From Sulfitobacter faviae (lineage in GTDB: Bacteria; Pseudomonadota; Alphaproteobacteria; Rhodobacterales; Rhodobacteraceae): DNA of 64,000 nt. Both the position numbers and the translations under genes were made by a program. Numbering within the stretch: the first letter of the stretch is position 1; every line of letters starts with the position of its first letter. The stretch lies in the NCBI RefSeq assembly GCF_029870955.1, contig NZ_PGFQ01000005.1:124001-188000 (forward strand), written 5' to 3'. The notes under the pieces were generated by a model, which worked only from the letters and a program-made list of their open reading frames with translations, was not told where the DNA came from and did no database searches. This document shows, one piece after another, positions 1-7,841 of this stretch.

Positions 1-5
1 TGGCC

Positions 6-272
6 ATGCCGAAGGACGAAAAAGGCAAACCGGAAAAAGAGTACACGATTGTTGTGAACGGCCGCGAGAAGACGGTGACGGCGACAGAACTTGGCGAGGA
101 CGATCTGGTCGCGCTTGCTTACGAAAACCCGCCCAAGGGCGAGTTGATCTGCTTCACCATTACCTACCGGCGCGGCCAGGGCAACAAGCCCGAGGGCACG
201 CTGGATGAGGGCGATACCGTGAAGCTGAAGGAGGGCATGATCTTCAATGTCACGGCAACTGATAAGTCGTAA
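6..272 (+). CDS. Ubiquitin-like (multiubiquitin-family) protein, possibly 5'-partial
   Basis: An 88-residue protein with one ubiquitin-like fold region, from YTIVVNGREK at about residue 13 to the end. It resembles the repeats of bacterial multiubiquitin-domain proteins. It would be the modifier handled by the E1-like and DUF6527 proteins encoded next. It ends in TDKS with no C-terminal Gly-Gly, so C-terminal processing or a different attachment chemistry would be needed. The reading frame is open to the window edge, so the ATG at 6 may be internal and more Ubl repeats could lie upstream. Its 3' end overlaps the E1 gene by 26 bases, which suggests translational coupling. The family call rests on sequence pattern and context. 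Confidence 0.72.
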   Translation: MPKDEKGKPEKEYTIVVNGREKTVTATELGEDDLVALAYENPPKGELICFTITYRRGQGNKPEGTLDEGDTVKLKEGMIFNVTATDKS

Positions 273-1431
273 CGCCGATCTCAAGGCCCTCGAAGAAGGC
301 GGATACGAGGTGGCTGTGAAAAGTGGCCACCTCGTGATCTCCAACGTGCCCTACGTGAACGCCAATCGCGAGGTAAAGCTTGGCACGCTCGTTTCTGTTC
401 TGCAGACGAACGGTGGCGAGACGATGGCGCCGAGCGACCATAAGGCGTACTTCGTGGGCGAGCATCCTTGCGATCACAATGGCAAGACACTCGAAGGCAT
501 CAGGCACTCCAGCAAACGCCAGAGCCTCGGCAAAGACATCACGGTAGACCACATGTTTTCGGCCAAGCCAAAAGAGGGCTACCGCGACTACGAACACAAA
601 ATGACCACCTATGTGGAGATGATCGCATCGCCCGCGCGGAAAATCGATCCGACGGCTGATGCGCGCACCTACGTCGTCGCAGACTCCGATGAACCTGATC
701 CGGTATTCAACTACCAGGACACAGCCTCGACACGGGCCGGGATCGGCGGTTTTTCCGAAAAGCTGGCGATGAACAAGGTCGCCATTGTTGGCCTCGGCGG
801 AACAGGCTCTTATGTGCTCGATCTGCTCGCTAAGACGCCGATCCGCGAGCTGCATCTTATCGACGGTGATGATTTCCTGCAGCACAACGCGTTCCGTAGC
901 CCGGGCGCACCCAGCATTGAAACACTGCGGGAACGGAACAAGAAGGTCGATTACTTCGCAGCGCTTTATGCGCCTATACGTAAAGGGATCGTCCCGCATC
1001 CAGTCTATCTCGACGAATCCAACGTGGACCTGCTGAACGAGATGGATTTCGTCTTTGTGTGCGTTGACTCCGGCGCCGCCAAACGCCCGGCTGTCGAACA
1101 CCTCGAAGAACAGGGCACCCCCTTCATTGATGTTGGTATGGGGATCGAGATGGGCGACGATGCCCTGGTGGGTGTGCTGCGGGTGACGCTGAGCACCGCC
1201 GAACAGCGAGAGCCGCTTCGTCGCCGCGTCGGCATGGGCGAGGCGGACGTAGATGATGCTTACGCCACCAACATCCAGGTGGCTGACCTGAACGCCCTGA
1301 ACGCGACGCTCGCGGTGATCCGGTGGAAGAAGCTTGTAGGGTTTTACGCCGATTTTGAGGGCGAGCATTCCAGCAACTACACGATTGATGGCAACACGAT
1401 AAACAACATGGACGGGCGCGATGACGATTAA
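247..1431 (+). CDS. E1-like ThiF-family adenylyltransferase with N-terminal DUF6791-like domain
   Basis: A 394-residue protein. Residues 1-170 look like the DUF6791-type N-terminal region. Residues 175-390 form a ThiF/E1 Rossmann fold with the ATP-binding loop VGLGGTGSYV near 180, the acidic motif LIDGDDF near 205 and FVCVDSG near 268. E1-like enzymes adenylate the C-terminus of a ubiquitin-like protein and pass it on as a thioester. Cys in CVDSG is a candidate thiol, but I cannot confirm it. The gene overlaps the Ubl gene upstream and the DUF6527 gene downstream by 11 bases, so the three form one operon. No separate E2-like gene is visible; it could lie left of the window. Confidence 0.82.
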   Translation: MSRQLISRNADLKALEEGGYEVAVKSGHLVISNVPYVNANREVKLGTLVSVLQTNGGETMAPSDHKAYFVGEHPCDHNGKTLEGIRHSSKRQSLGKDITVDHMFSAKPKEGYRDYEHKMTTYVEMIASPARKIDPTADARTYVVADSDEPDPVFNYQDTASTRAGIGGFSEKLAMNKVAIVGLGGTGSYVLDLLAKTPIRELHLIDGDDFLQHNAFRSPGAPSIETLRERNKKVDYFAALYAPIRKGIVPHPVYLDESNVDLLNEMDFVFVCVDSGAAKRPAVEHLEEQGTPFIDVGMGIEMGDDALVGVLRVTLSTAEQREPLRRRVGMGEADVDDAYATNIQVADLNALNATLAVIRWKKLVGFYADFEGEHSSNYTIDGNTINNMDGRDDD

Positions 1432-1846
1432 GAAGATTACCCACAAATTTGTAGATGCGATCCCCGAGCAGACCGAGGAGGGCGTTCTGTACCTCGCCAT
1501 GGATTACGCAACGGCCGTTCACAAATGCGCCTGCGGCTGTGGCAGGGAAGTCGTCACGCCCTTAAGCCCGACGGACTGGAAGATGGGCTATGACGGTGTG
1601 TCGATCTCGCTCTCGCCGTCCATCGGGAACTGGAGCTTTCCTTGCCGGTCGCATTACTGGATCAAGCACAGCAATATCCGGTGGGCAGGTGATGTGAGTG
1701 ATGAACAGATTGCCGCTGGACGGGCGCACGACCGTCGCGCCAAAGGTCGGTATTACGATGCGCCGGAAGCCCCCGCATCAATGGCGAATGCGGATGTGCC
1801 ACAAGGTCTTTGGCAACGTTTCCGGCGGTGGCTAAGCGGCAAGTAA
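1421..1846 (+). CDS. DUF6527 family protein of a bacterial Ubl operon
   Basis: A 141-residue protein with DUF6527 hallmarks: HKCACGCGREVVTPLSPTDW at about residues 34-53, SPSIGNW near 65, and PCRSHYWI near 72. The clustered Cys and His residues suggest a bound metal, and the invariant Ser/His motifs suggest a hydrolase. The family is found almost only beside E1-like and multiubiquitin genes, and proteins of this type have been proposed to process or remove the Ubl. The start overlaps the E1 stop region. The C-terminus (GLWQRFRRWLSGK) is basic. The family assignment is strong; the biochemical role is inferred. Confidence 0.8.
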   Translation: MTIKKITHKFVDAIPEQTEEGVLYLAMDYATAVHKCACGCGREVVTPLSPTDWKMGYDGVSISLSPSIGNWSFPCRSHYWIKHSNIRWAGDVSDEQIAAGRAHDRRAKGRYYDAPEAPASMANADVPQGLWQRFRRWLSGK

Positions 1847-2686
1847 TGGTTAGTACCGACGCCGATATCCTTACCGCGAGAGCAGTTTTGCCCCGAATCC
1901 CTTCCGTTGGATGATGTATGGCGGCTGCCCCTACGGCAAAAGACGGTTTATCCAGATGCGCACGCAGCATATGTATCTCCACCCGCCGCCAAAACCCGCA
2001 ACTTTGCGAAGTCCACTTCCTACGCATCGCTGCCGTTCGTCCAAGGCGCAGCGAATGACTGGCTCCCGCCCATCACGTCCAATGCCCGGAAAAGCAATCA
2101 CTATAGTCGGCAGCAGCGTCGCCAGCACATCAACCTTGGGCTAAGCCTTGCGGCCTCCCCAGCTCGGCTTCGCGTGTCGCAGGGGAGAACGGCCCTTCGG
2201 TCCGTCGCGCATTCGGCCATGCGGCCTCACCGCGGCGTCGCGCTTGGCGTCCCGGTTTGCCCGCCTCGCGAGCACGTCTCTCCCTGGCCGCTCCGCCGGA
2301 TTGCGCTCTGGTCTGTTTTGGCCGAGGCCAAAACGATCCCGCCGCTTCATCCGTCTCCCGCGTCCGGTCGGGCCGTTTGCCTGCTCGGGTCGGGCAAACC
2401 TACCGTCAAAACACACACACATGAGCGTGGAAGCATATCCTCCGGATGGCCCCCAAATCAGCCCGCCTCAAGGATCGCAAAACTTTTCGGCGAGGGCGGG
2501 GCCTTTGGCGCGGGGCGGTCCCATGCGTGAGGGCGCGCATGTGTCCGGTGCTGCGCGCGGAAAACTTTTGCGCCCGGCAAGCCGGCGGCTGCGCCGTCCC
2601 TGACCCGGGCAGATTCGGAAACCAGGCATTCGGCCATGCCCCCACACTCACGTGGTGGCTCCACAACCGAATACTGGAGACCAGAC
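1847..2686. other. Intergenic region with palindromes, no convincing gene
   Basis: About 840 bases between the Ubl operon and the DUF2493 gene. I see no credible coding sequence; the open frames are GC-driven shadows. It contains a perfect inverted repeat TTTTGGCC-GA-GGCCAAAA at 2316-2333 and a second stem, GTTTGCC at 2375-2381 with GGCAAAC at 2393-2399. Such repeats upstream of a mobilisation block could be regulatory or replication-related; that is inference. Confidence 0.5.
2316..2333. repeat. Perfect 8-bp inverted repeat
   Basis: TTTTGGCC and GGCCAAAA are separated by GA, making an 18-base dyad in otherwise GC-rich noncoding DNA. It could be an operator or a hairpin. No downstream T-tract follows on the plus strand. 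Confidence 0.6.
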
Positions 2687-3616
2687 ATGGCTTACGACAA
2701 TGCAAACACCTACGAGACCATCGAACTTTTCGGACTGACCGAGAAGGACGCACAGCTCCCGATTCCGGAAGATCACGTCCTGACTGACCACATCGTCCGC
2801 GAAAGCTTCGAGGCTCTGCTCGGTCCGCTGCGTGGGACCGGACTCGAGGCGGAAATCGAACCGCTGGCCCATGGGCTCGCCACGATCCTGCAGCGCCGCA
2901 AGGTGGCGCTCGGCAAGGAGGTCGACCGCACCGCCGACAAGATCGGCGCGCTGGCAAAATCTCACGACGGATCGGAGATCGCCGAGACCGCGCTCGAAGG
3001 GGCGCAGGCCCGCTTCCTGCAGCTGCGCGAGGTTGTCAGCGCCATCGAGGTGATGAGCGAGGCGGCGGCGGAATGCTACGAGATCGAGACGGGCCACGCC
3101 TTCATCCCGGCAGCCGGGTCGCGCGCAAGCATCCGGGCGCAAGAGACCGGGGCGGTCTTCGAGGCGCGGCAGCTCCTGGAGCAGCACGACCGTGAAACCG
3201 CCGAGAAGTCGAAAGTCGAGGGGGTGCCCCTGATCGTCTCAGGCGCCACCGACTGGACCGATGTCGATGTGATCTTCAACACGCTCGACAAGGTTCGCGA
3301 ACGAATCAAGCAGAACCGCAATCAGGAGATCTTCCTCTGCCATAAGGGTGGCAAGCACGGGGCGGAGATGATTGCGGCTCGGTGGGCCCGGGCACGCGGG
3401 GTCGCGCAGGCGCGCTTCGATCCGCGCTGGTCCGCGCATGGCCGGGCGGCACCGTTCAAGTGCAACGACGAAATGCTGGATGACAAGTTCGCGGCGACGG
3501 GGGTTGTACTCTTCGGCGGCAACGGGGTCGCGCTGAACCTCGGGCAGAAGGCGGAAGCGAAAGGTCTGACGGTCATGCGGGTTGCTGACCCGGCGAAGAA
3601 GACTGCGCAGGATTGA
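2687..3616 (+). CDS. DUF2493 (SLOG-superfamily) protein
   Basis: A 309-residue protein. The N-terminal 180 residues are helical and acidic. The C-terminal part, from about residue 185, matches DUF2493: VSGATDWTDVDVI, then HKGGKHGAEMIAARWARARG, then a Gly-rich end around VVLFGGNGVA. DUF2493 belongs to the SLOG nucleotide-binding superfamily, and such genes are common next to relaxase genes on Rhodobacterales plasmids. The biochemical function is unknown; nucleotide-derivative binding is the family expectation. I chose the ATG at 2687 because the upstream in-frame extension is low-complexity and lies in the palindromic region. It stands alone, followed by over 500 noncoding bases. Confidence 0.75.
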   Translation: MAYDNANTYETIELFGLTEKDAQLPIPEDHVLTDHIVRESFEALLGPLRGTGLEAEIEPLAHGLATILQRRKVALGKEVDRTADKIGALAKSHDGSEIAETALEGAQARFLQLREVVSAIEVMSEAAAECYEIETGHAFIPAAGSRASIRAQETGAVFEARQLLEQHDRETAEKSKVEGVPLIVSGATDWTDVDVIFNTLDKVRERIKQNRNQEIFLCHKGGKHGAEMIAARWARARGVAQARFDPRWSAHGRAAPFKCNDEMLDDKFAATGVVLFGGNGVALNLGQKAEAKGLTVMRVADPAKKTAQD

Positions 3617-4150
3617 AGAGAGGGGGTCGCGCTTGGCGCGGCCCTTTCGTCATGTCTCATGGCGCGTGCGGTCGGTTACGCAAGATTGACAGGCTGCGGC
3701 GCCCGGCACTGTCATCGCTCTACCCGGTCCGTCAGTGTTCGGCCCATCCACATCGGTACGGGCTGGGGATGGTGCGCACCTCGCACATCATCAGCAGCGC
3801 AAGACCGAGGGGCGAGACGTCGCACATGAGGCTGAAGACCTGCACAACCCTCGGGTGGTGTTTCGGAACATCGCATCCACGCGGGCGGGCGTCATCAGCA
3901 CCCCGGCCAGGTTCGGCAGGACGTGGACGCGGATGGTGGCGACTGCGTGACGGCACAGGTCAATCGGGTCCCTCCTTTTTGCTATGCATGTGGATCGCAC
4001 GGGGTCTGCCCGTTCGTGCCCTCAGCTCACGCTTCGGCAAGCACAAATACGGCTTCCACGGCGGAGCCGCGAACCCTCCGCATTTGCACTTGCGACCGGG
4101 CCTCTTGCCCCCGTGCTGGCAGATCCCCATCGCAACAAGGAGTAACCCAA
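3617..4150. other. Intergenic region with a decayed inverted copy of the next small gene
   Basis: About 530 bases without an intact gene. On the minus strand between roughly 3735 and 3915, two frames read RVDAMFRNT and then VFSLMCDV with a following hydrophobic end. These resemble RVGAMFRNT and FFSLKLDF in the small gene at 4151-4357. I read this as a decayed, inverted paralogue. Nothing else is recognised. Confidence 0.4.
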
Positions 4151-4357
4151 ATGACCAACCACTACGTCGCCACCGTCCCCGTCAAGTTCACCGACACCGA
4201 TGGCCAGGAGCGCACCCGCTTCCAACGCGTGGGCGCCATGTTCCGCAACACCCGCAACGGGGATGGCTCGGAGTTCTTCAGCCTCAAGCTCGACTTCCCG
4301 GTCGCGGTCTCGGAGCTGGTGATGTTCCCGCCGAGCGCGAAGGATCCCCAGGACTGA
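4151..4357 (+). CDS. Small conserved mobilisation-region protein
   Basis: A 68-residue protein with no signal peptide or membrane segment. A clear ribosome binding site, AAGGAG at 4137-4142, precedes the ATG by eight bases. The core reads RVGAMFRNTRNGDGSEFFSL followed by a LDFPV segment, a short beta-rich pattern. I recognise it only as a type of small protein found upstream of mobC/relaxase genes; no function is known. It lies between the DUF2493 gene and the putative oriT. Confidence 0.6.
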   Translation: MTNHYVATVPVKFTDTDGQERTRFQRVGAMFRNTRNGDGSEFFSLKLDFPVAVSELVMFPPSAKDPQD

Positions 4358-4594
4358 ATCCTCTCACGAGGATGGGCCGCCCCGAGACGATCTCGAGGCG
4401 GCCTGATCCCTGTTCCAGGGATGCCGGGGCCCGCGGTAAGATCGCCCGAGGCGACCTCACGAAGCCGCCGGTCGCTGCGTATTGAACGGACGCACTTCTC
4501 CCGGAATGATCAGGCCGCGATAGACCGGCCAGTCAGCCTCAAGGGGGCCATCCACAAAAACCTATCGGCCAGGGCCTCCCGGTTTTTGCGGCAG

Positions 4595-4614
4595 AGATTT
4601 GGAAAGCCAAATCT
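4595..4614. repeat. Inverted repeat in the putative oriT region
   Basis: AGATTTGG and CCAAATCT form a perfect 8-bp stem around AAAG. It is one of a cluster of dyads upstream of mobC. Confidence 0.6.
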
Positions 4615-4676
4615 GGCCCTCTTTGACCCTGCCTGTCCGCCCTGTCGGTGGGGTTTGCGCCCGCCCGCGGTTCCGT

Positions 4677-4696
4677 CCGAACACATGCGTGTTCGG
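4677..4696. repeat. Inverted repeat in the putative oriT region
   Basis: CCGAACAC and GTGTTCGG form a perfect 8-bp stem around ATGC, about 35 bases from the nic-like sequence. Relaxosome proteins commonly bind such dyads. Confidence 0.6.
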
Positions 4697-4730
4697 CCAG
4701 AGCCTCGGGCGGGGCTGGTGGACGGGACCC

Positions 4731-4743
4731 CTAGGATAGGTGG
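4731..4743 (-). other. Putative oriT nic site
   Basis: The minus strand reads CCACCTATCCTAG. CACCTATCCT is identical to the block just before the nick in the oriT of plasmid RP4 (MOBP family, as I recall it), where cleavage follows ATCCTG. By analogy, cleavage here would fall between 4732 and 4731 on the minus strand. Support: it lies about 180 bases upstream of mobC and the relaxase, between dyads at 4677-4696 and 4761-4773. The base at the cleavage position is A rather than G, so this is a prediction. Confidence 0.55.
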
Positions 4744-4760
4744 GTCGCCCGGTGGTGAGG

Positions 4761-4773
4761 GCGGCAGAGCCGC
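4761..4773. repeat. Short stem (GCGGC-AGA-GCCGC)
   Basis: A 5-bp perfect GC stem close to the nic-like site, on the side where RP4-type origins carry an inverted repeat for accessory-protein binding. Confidence 0.4.
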
Positions 4774-4829
4774 GTCCCTGCGGGCCGCGGCGTGAAGCGG
4801 ACACCAAGGCTGCCTGAGCCTGAATGTGA

Positions 4830-4866
4830 CGTAAGTATATATTTGACATCTAGGTATATTATCGTA
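4830..4866. promoter_or_regulatory. AT-rich island upstream of mobC, probable promoter/operator
   Basis: An abrupt AT-rich stretch in GC-rich DNA, with two GTATAT copies at 4835-4840 and 4854-4859 (19-bp spacing) and a TTGACA between them. MobC carries a helix-turn-helix and could bind here to autoregulate. I cannot place -35/-10 boxes with normal spacing. Confidence 0.4.
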
Positions 4867-4919
4867 GGGTGGGGTCAGCCTTGGTGGAAGGTGGCAGGAA
4901 ATAGGGGGTCTTTCTTCGC

Positions 4920-5513
4920 ATGTCTCGTTCAAAACGTCTCACAGATGCGGACCGCATGGAGATCGTTCGCGAGGCTGGAGAAGGTGTGTCGACGTCTGAG
5001 CTTGCTGAACGGTTTGGCGTGTCGTCGCGAGCGATCCAGTACACGCTCAAAGCCGATGCCGAGCGCCAGACGGATGCCGCGATCCCGGTCTCCGCGGTCA
5101 GTGTGAAGGTCACCGCTGCTGAGCTTGCGGCGCTCGACGAGGTGTTGGCGAAGGCCGGGATCGAGAGCCGGGCCGAGGGGCTGCGGCGGCTCATTCAAGC
5201 GGCCGGCGGGGTGTTCGTTCCGGACGCGCAGATGGCGGCCGAGATGGCGCGCTACCGCGCCTCGCTTCACGAGGTCGGCAATGGCGTCGCGCAGATCGCC
5301 AAGCAGATGACACGGGCCAACCTGCAGGGGCAGGGGGCTGATGGTGGCACGCGTGCCGAGTTCTCCGAAATGCGCCTTGCGCAGATGCGGGGCTTGGCTC
5401 GGTTCATCCTGGATTCCGCTGACGAGATCGATCTGCTCCTGCGCCGCCGTCGCGACGCGATGCAGCTCGAAGCCACGGCCGCCTTGAGGGAGTTTGCCCA
5501 TGCGGCTGAATGA
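4920..5513 (+). CDS. mobC: MobC-like relaxosome accessory protein with N-terminal HTH
   Basis: A 197-residue protein. Residues 4-45 form a helix-turn-helix (RFGVSSRAIQYTLKADAE). The middle is a ribbon-helix-helix-like region and the C-terminal half a MobC-type segment (HEVGNGVAQIAKQMTRANLQ). Such proteins bind oriT, help the relaxase reach single-stranded DNA and often repress their own promoter. It overlaps the relaxase start region. Context with the relaxase and VirD4 makes this call firm. Confidence 0.8.
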   Translation: MSRSKRLTDADRMEIVREAGEGVSTSELAERFGVSSRAIQYTLKADAERQTDAAIPVSAVSVKVTAAELAALDEVLAKAGIESRAEGLRRLIQAAGGVFVPDAQMAAEMARYRASLHEVGNGVAQIAKQMTRANLQGQGADGGTRAEFSEMRLAQMRGLARFILDSADEIDLLLRRRRDAMQLEATAALREFAHAAE

Positions 5514-7833
5514 TGCCGTCCATACCGTCACGGGCGAGGTCTTCCGGGGCGGCTGGAGCCGGATCCGGGGCTCGATGCAGGGGCTGCACGTGGCGAAGCA
5601 AACCCAGCTTGTGCGCGCGGCAGCGGGGCATCGGCCAGCGGTCTTCAAAGCGATCCGGGGCGGGGGGACGCACAACAAGTCGCAACTGATGAACCAGCTC
5701 GAGTACCTCACCACCAAGTCCACCCATATCGTGGACAGTAGCGGGTTTCTGGATGGCAAGGCGAGGCTTGAGGCGAAGGACATCAAGGACCTCACCGAGC
5801 GCTTTGCCAAGCGGTGGGACGCGGGCTTCAAGCCCAAGCTCGGGCAGACCACCCACATGCTCATGTCTTTCCCCATCGGCACGCGCGGTGAGGATGTGCG
5901 CGATATCGCGACGGATGTGGCCGAGCGGTTCTTCCAGAGTGACGCGGGGCATTTCGACTACATCATCGCGGTGCATGAGGACCGCGATCACCCCCATGCG
6001 CATCTGGTGCTGAACCGCCGCTCGCAGGAGGGCGAGTTCTTCTATCTGGGGCGCAACCACCGCTTCAACTATGACGATTTCCGCCTCGCCATGGTCGAGG
6101 AGGCGGAAAAGTATGGCGTGCGCCTGGAGGCCACGCGCCGGGTGGATCGCGGGGTTGTGCATTACCCAGCCAGGACCAGCGAGGTCTACGCGGCCAAGGA
6201 CGAGGGTCGCGCGCCCCGCGAGCGCGAACGTGTGGGGCAGGACCTGGCGCGGACGCTGGCGGAGATCGCCAATACCAGAACCGTCTACCATTCGCTTGCC
6301 GCGGAAGCCTCCCGCGAGGCCCGCGAGGATATTGCCGCAGCCCTCTTCCGCGCGGGGGAGGTGCTGGCGCGGGGCGGGCAGGTGGATCGAACAGGAGATG
6401 TCTATATGGCCGAGGATCAAAGTTTCGAGGATCTGAGAAGCCTCTATGCGGAAAAGCTCGCGCGGGTGCAGGGCATGATCGCCGAAAAGTCCGACGCGGA
6501 ACGTCCCGTGCTGGAAAAACGCCTCATCGAGATCCAGACGCAGGTCCAGCACATGCAGCCTCTCGGATTGCGTTCGAGCACGTTGTCAGAGGCACCATCG
6601 GAGGGCGGGGTCTATTCCGAAGTAAACATCCAAGAGAGCCAGTTGGAGCGCCTCACAGAGCCGCGACTGCGGTCGCGGATCGACGCGGCCCTGCGGGGCA
6701 CGGGGATCAGCACATCGGAAGTGGTGGCCCGGATCGAGACGGGCGCCTCAAATGAAGCGCTCGAGCATCAATGGATCGCCAATGATCTCTCCAAAGTGGC
6801 TGAGGCGCGAGATCTGAACCTCGAGCGCCGCGCCGATCTGGAACAGGCCCGCGACATTCTCAATGACGTGCATGTGGAACTTGGCACGCTGTTGGAGCGC
6901 GAGAACGTGCTGCGCCGGGATGGCGTCATGGAAGCGGAACCGGTCAGCGAGCGGTTCCATTATCATCGGGACGCGGTCCGGGCGATGGAAGGGGCAATCC
7001 GTCAGGAGATGCGCGCAGACGGCCTGACTGCGCAGCAGATCGAGGACCGGGACAGGGAGGTGGTCTCACGGGCAGAGCGCCGGATCGAGGCGGAGCAGCG
7101 CGCGTATCTCGAGGCACACCCGGACTTGCTCGCACGCCCTGGCGATGTGATCGACCGGTCTGAACCCTACAGGGAGACCATCACCGATGCGGCCCGCGCC
7201 AGCGAGATCACCCGCGAGGTCGACCGCATCATGGAGGGACGCGACCTCCGCACGCCCGTTGCAGACGCTGTCACGGATGACTTGCGCGCGCGCTATCCGG
7301 ACATGCCGTCCCACCTTGCCCGTGGCCTCGGCGCGACCTATGCGGCGGTCGTCGAGATAAGCGACACGGAGGTCATCAATCAGGTTCGCCGCGACAACGA
7401 GTTGCGCGAGGGGCTTGGGGTTGGCACGCGTGACGAACGTCTAGCCACCCGCGATGAAACGGCGCCGCAGTCTGGCCGTACCGACCGCCTCGCAGACGAG
7501 ATTGCGCGTGTCCTGGACCATGAGCGGGCAGGGGAGTTGTCCGCGCCCTTCGAGAGCGAGGCGGAGCGGGACGCCTTCCGTGGCGAGATCGCGCGGGTGC
7601 TGGATGACCGTCAACTTGAGCGGCTCACATCCGGCGCTGCCGATGCGCTTGAACAGGTTCTCGAGGACCGTCTCGACCGGCTCTATGTCGCCAAGGTCTA
7701 CCTGCAATCTGATGCAGCGACGGCCAACACGGAGGCCTTGCGCCAGGTGGTCGATGATCTCGCCGACACCGAATACGAAAAACACCGCACCACAGACGTG
7801 GATGGCGAGACCGAGCGGGTACAGGTCCATTGA
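5500..7833 (+). CDS. VirD2/MobA-type relaxase
   Basis: A relaxase of about 777 residues. The N-terminal domain has Tyr in the segment LEYLTTKS near residue 69 as the candidate nicking residue. The metal-binding histidine motif HEDRDHPHAHLVLN lies near residue 157. This HxDxxHPHxHxxxN pattern is typical of MOBP/MOBQ relaxases. The rest is a long charged alpha-helical tail. It would nick oriT, stay covalently attached to the 5' end and pilot the strand into the T4SS. The ATG at 5500 follows the ribosome binding site GAGGGAG. VirD4 follows directly. Confidence 0.88.
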   Translation: MRLNDAVHTVTGEVFRGGWSRIRGSMQGLHVAKQTQLVRAAAGHRPAVFKAIRGGGTHNKSQLMNQLEYLTTKSTHIVDSSGFLDGKARLEAKDIKDLTERFAKRWDAGFKPKLGQTTHMLMSFPIGTRGEDVRDIATDVAERFFQSDAGHFDYIIAVHEDRDHPHAHLVLNRRSQEGEFFYLGRNHRFNYDDFRLAMVEEAEKYGVRLEATRRVDRGVVHYPARTSEVYAAKDEGRAPRERERVGQDLARTLAEIANTRTVYHSLAAEASREAREDIAAALFRAGEVLARGGQVDRTGDVYMAEDQSFEDLRSLYAEKLARVQGMIAEKSDAERPVLEKRLIEIQTQVQHMQPLGLRSSTLSEAPSEGGVYSEVNIQESQLERLTEPRLRSRIDAALRGTGISTSEVVARIETGASNEALEHQWIANDLSKVAEARDLNLERRADLEQARDILNDVHVELGTLLERENVLRRDGVMEAEPVSERFHYHRDAVRAMEGAIRQEMRADGLTAQQIEDRDREVVSRAERRIEAEQRAYLEAHPDLLARPGDVIDRSEPYRETITDAARASEITREVDRIMEGRDLRTPVADAVTDDLRARYPDMPSHLARGLGATYAAVVEISDTEVINQVRRDNELREGLGVGTRDERLATRDETAPQSGRTDRLADEIARVLDHERAGELSAPFESEAERDAFRGEIARVLDDRQLERLTSGAADALEQVLEDRLDRLYVAKVYLQSDAATANTEALRQVVDDLADTEYEKHRTTDVDGETERVQVH

Positions 7834-7841
7834 GCGCGCCC

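Noticed and set aside
250..1500. Long minus-strand frame of 416 codons over the E1 gene
   Set aside because: It is the antisense shadow of a well-supported ThiF-family gene.
1907..2603. Overlapping frames in the intergenic region before the DUF2493 gene
   Set aside because: Low-complexity, Arg/Pro-rich translations on both strands typical of GC-rich noncoding DNA.
4841..4866. TTGACA as a standard promoter -35 box for mobC
   Set aside because: No -10 box lies at normal spacing; kept only as an AT-rich regulatory region.
4421..4932. Frames of 124 and 140 codons in the oriT region
   Set aside because: They cross dyads and the nic-like sequence, and have no coding character or ribosome binding site.
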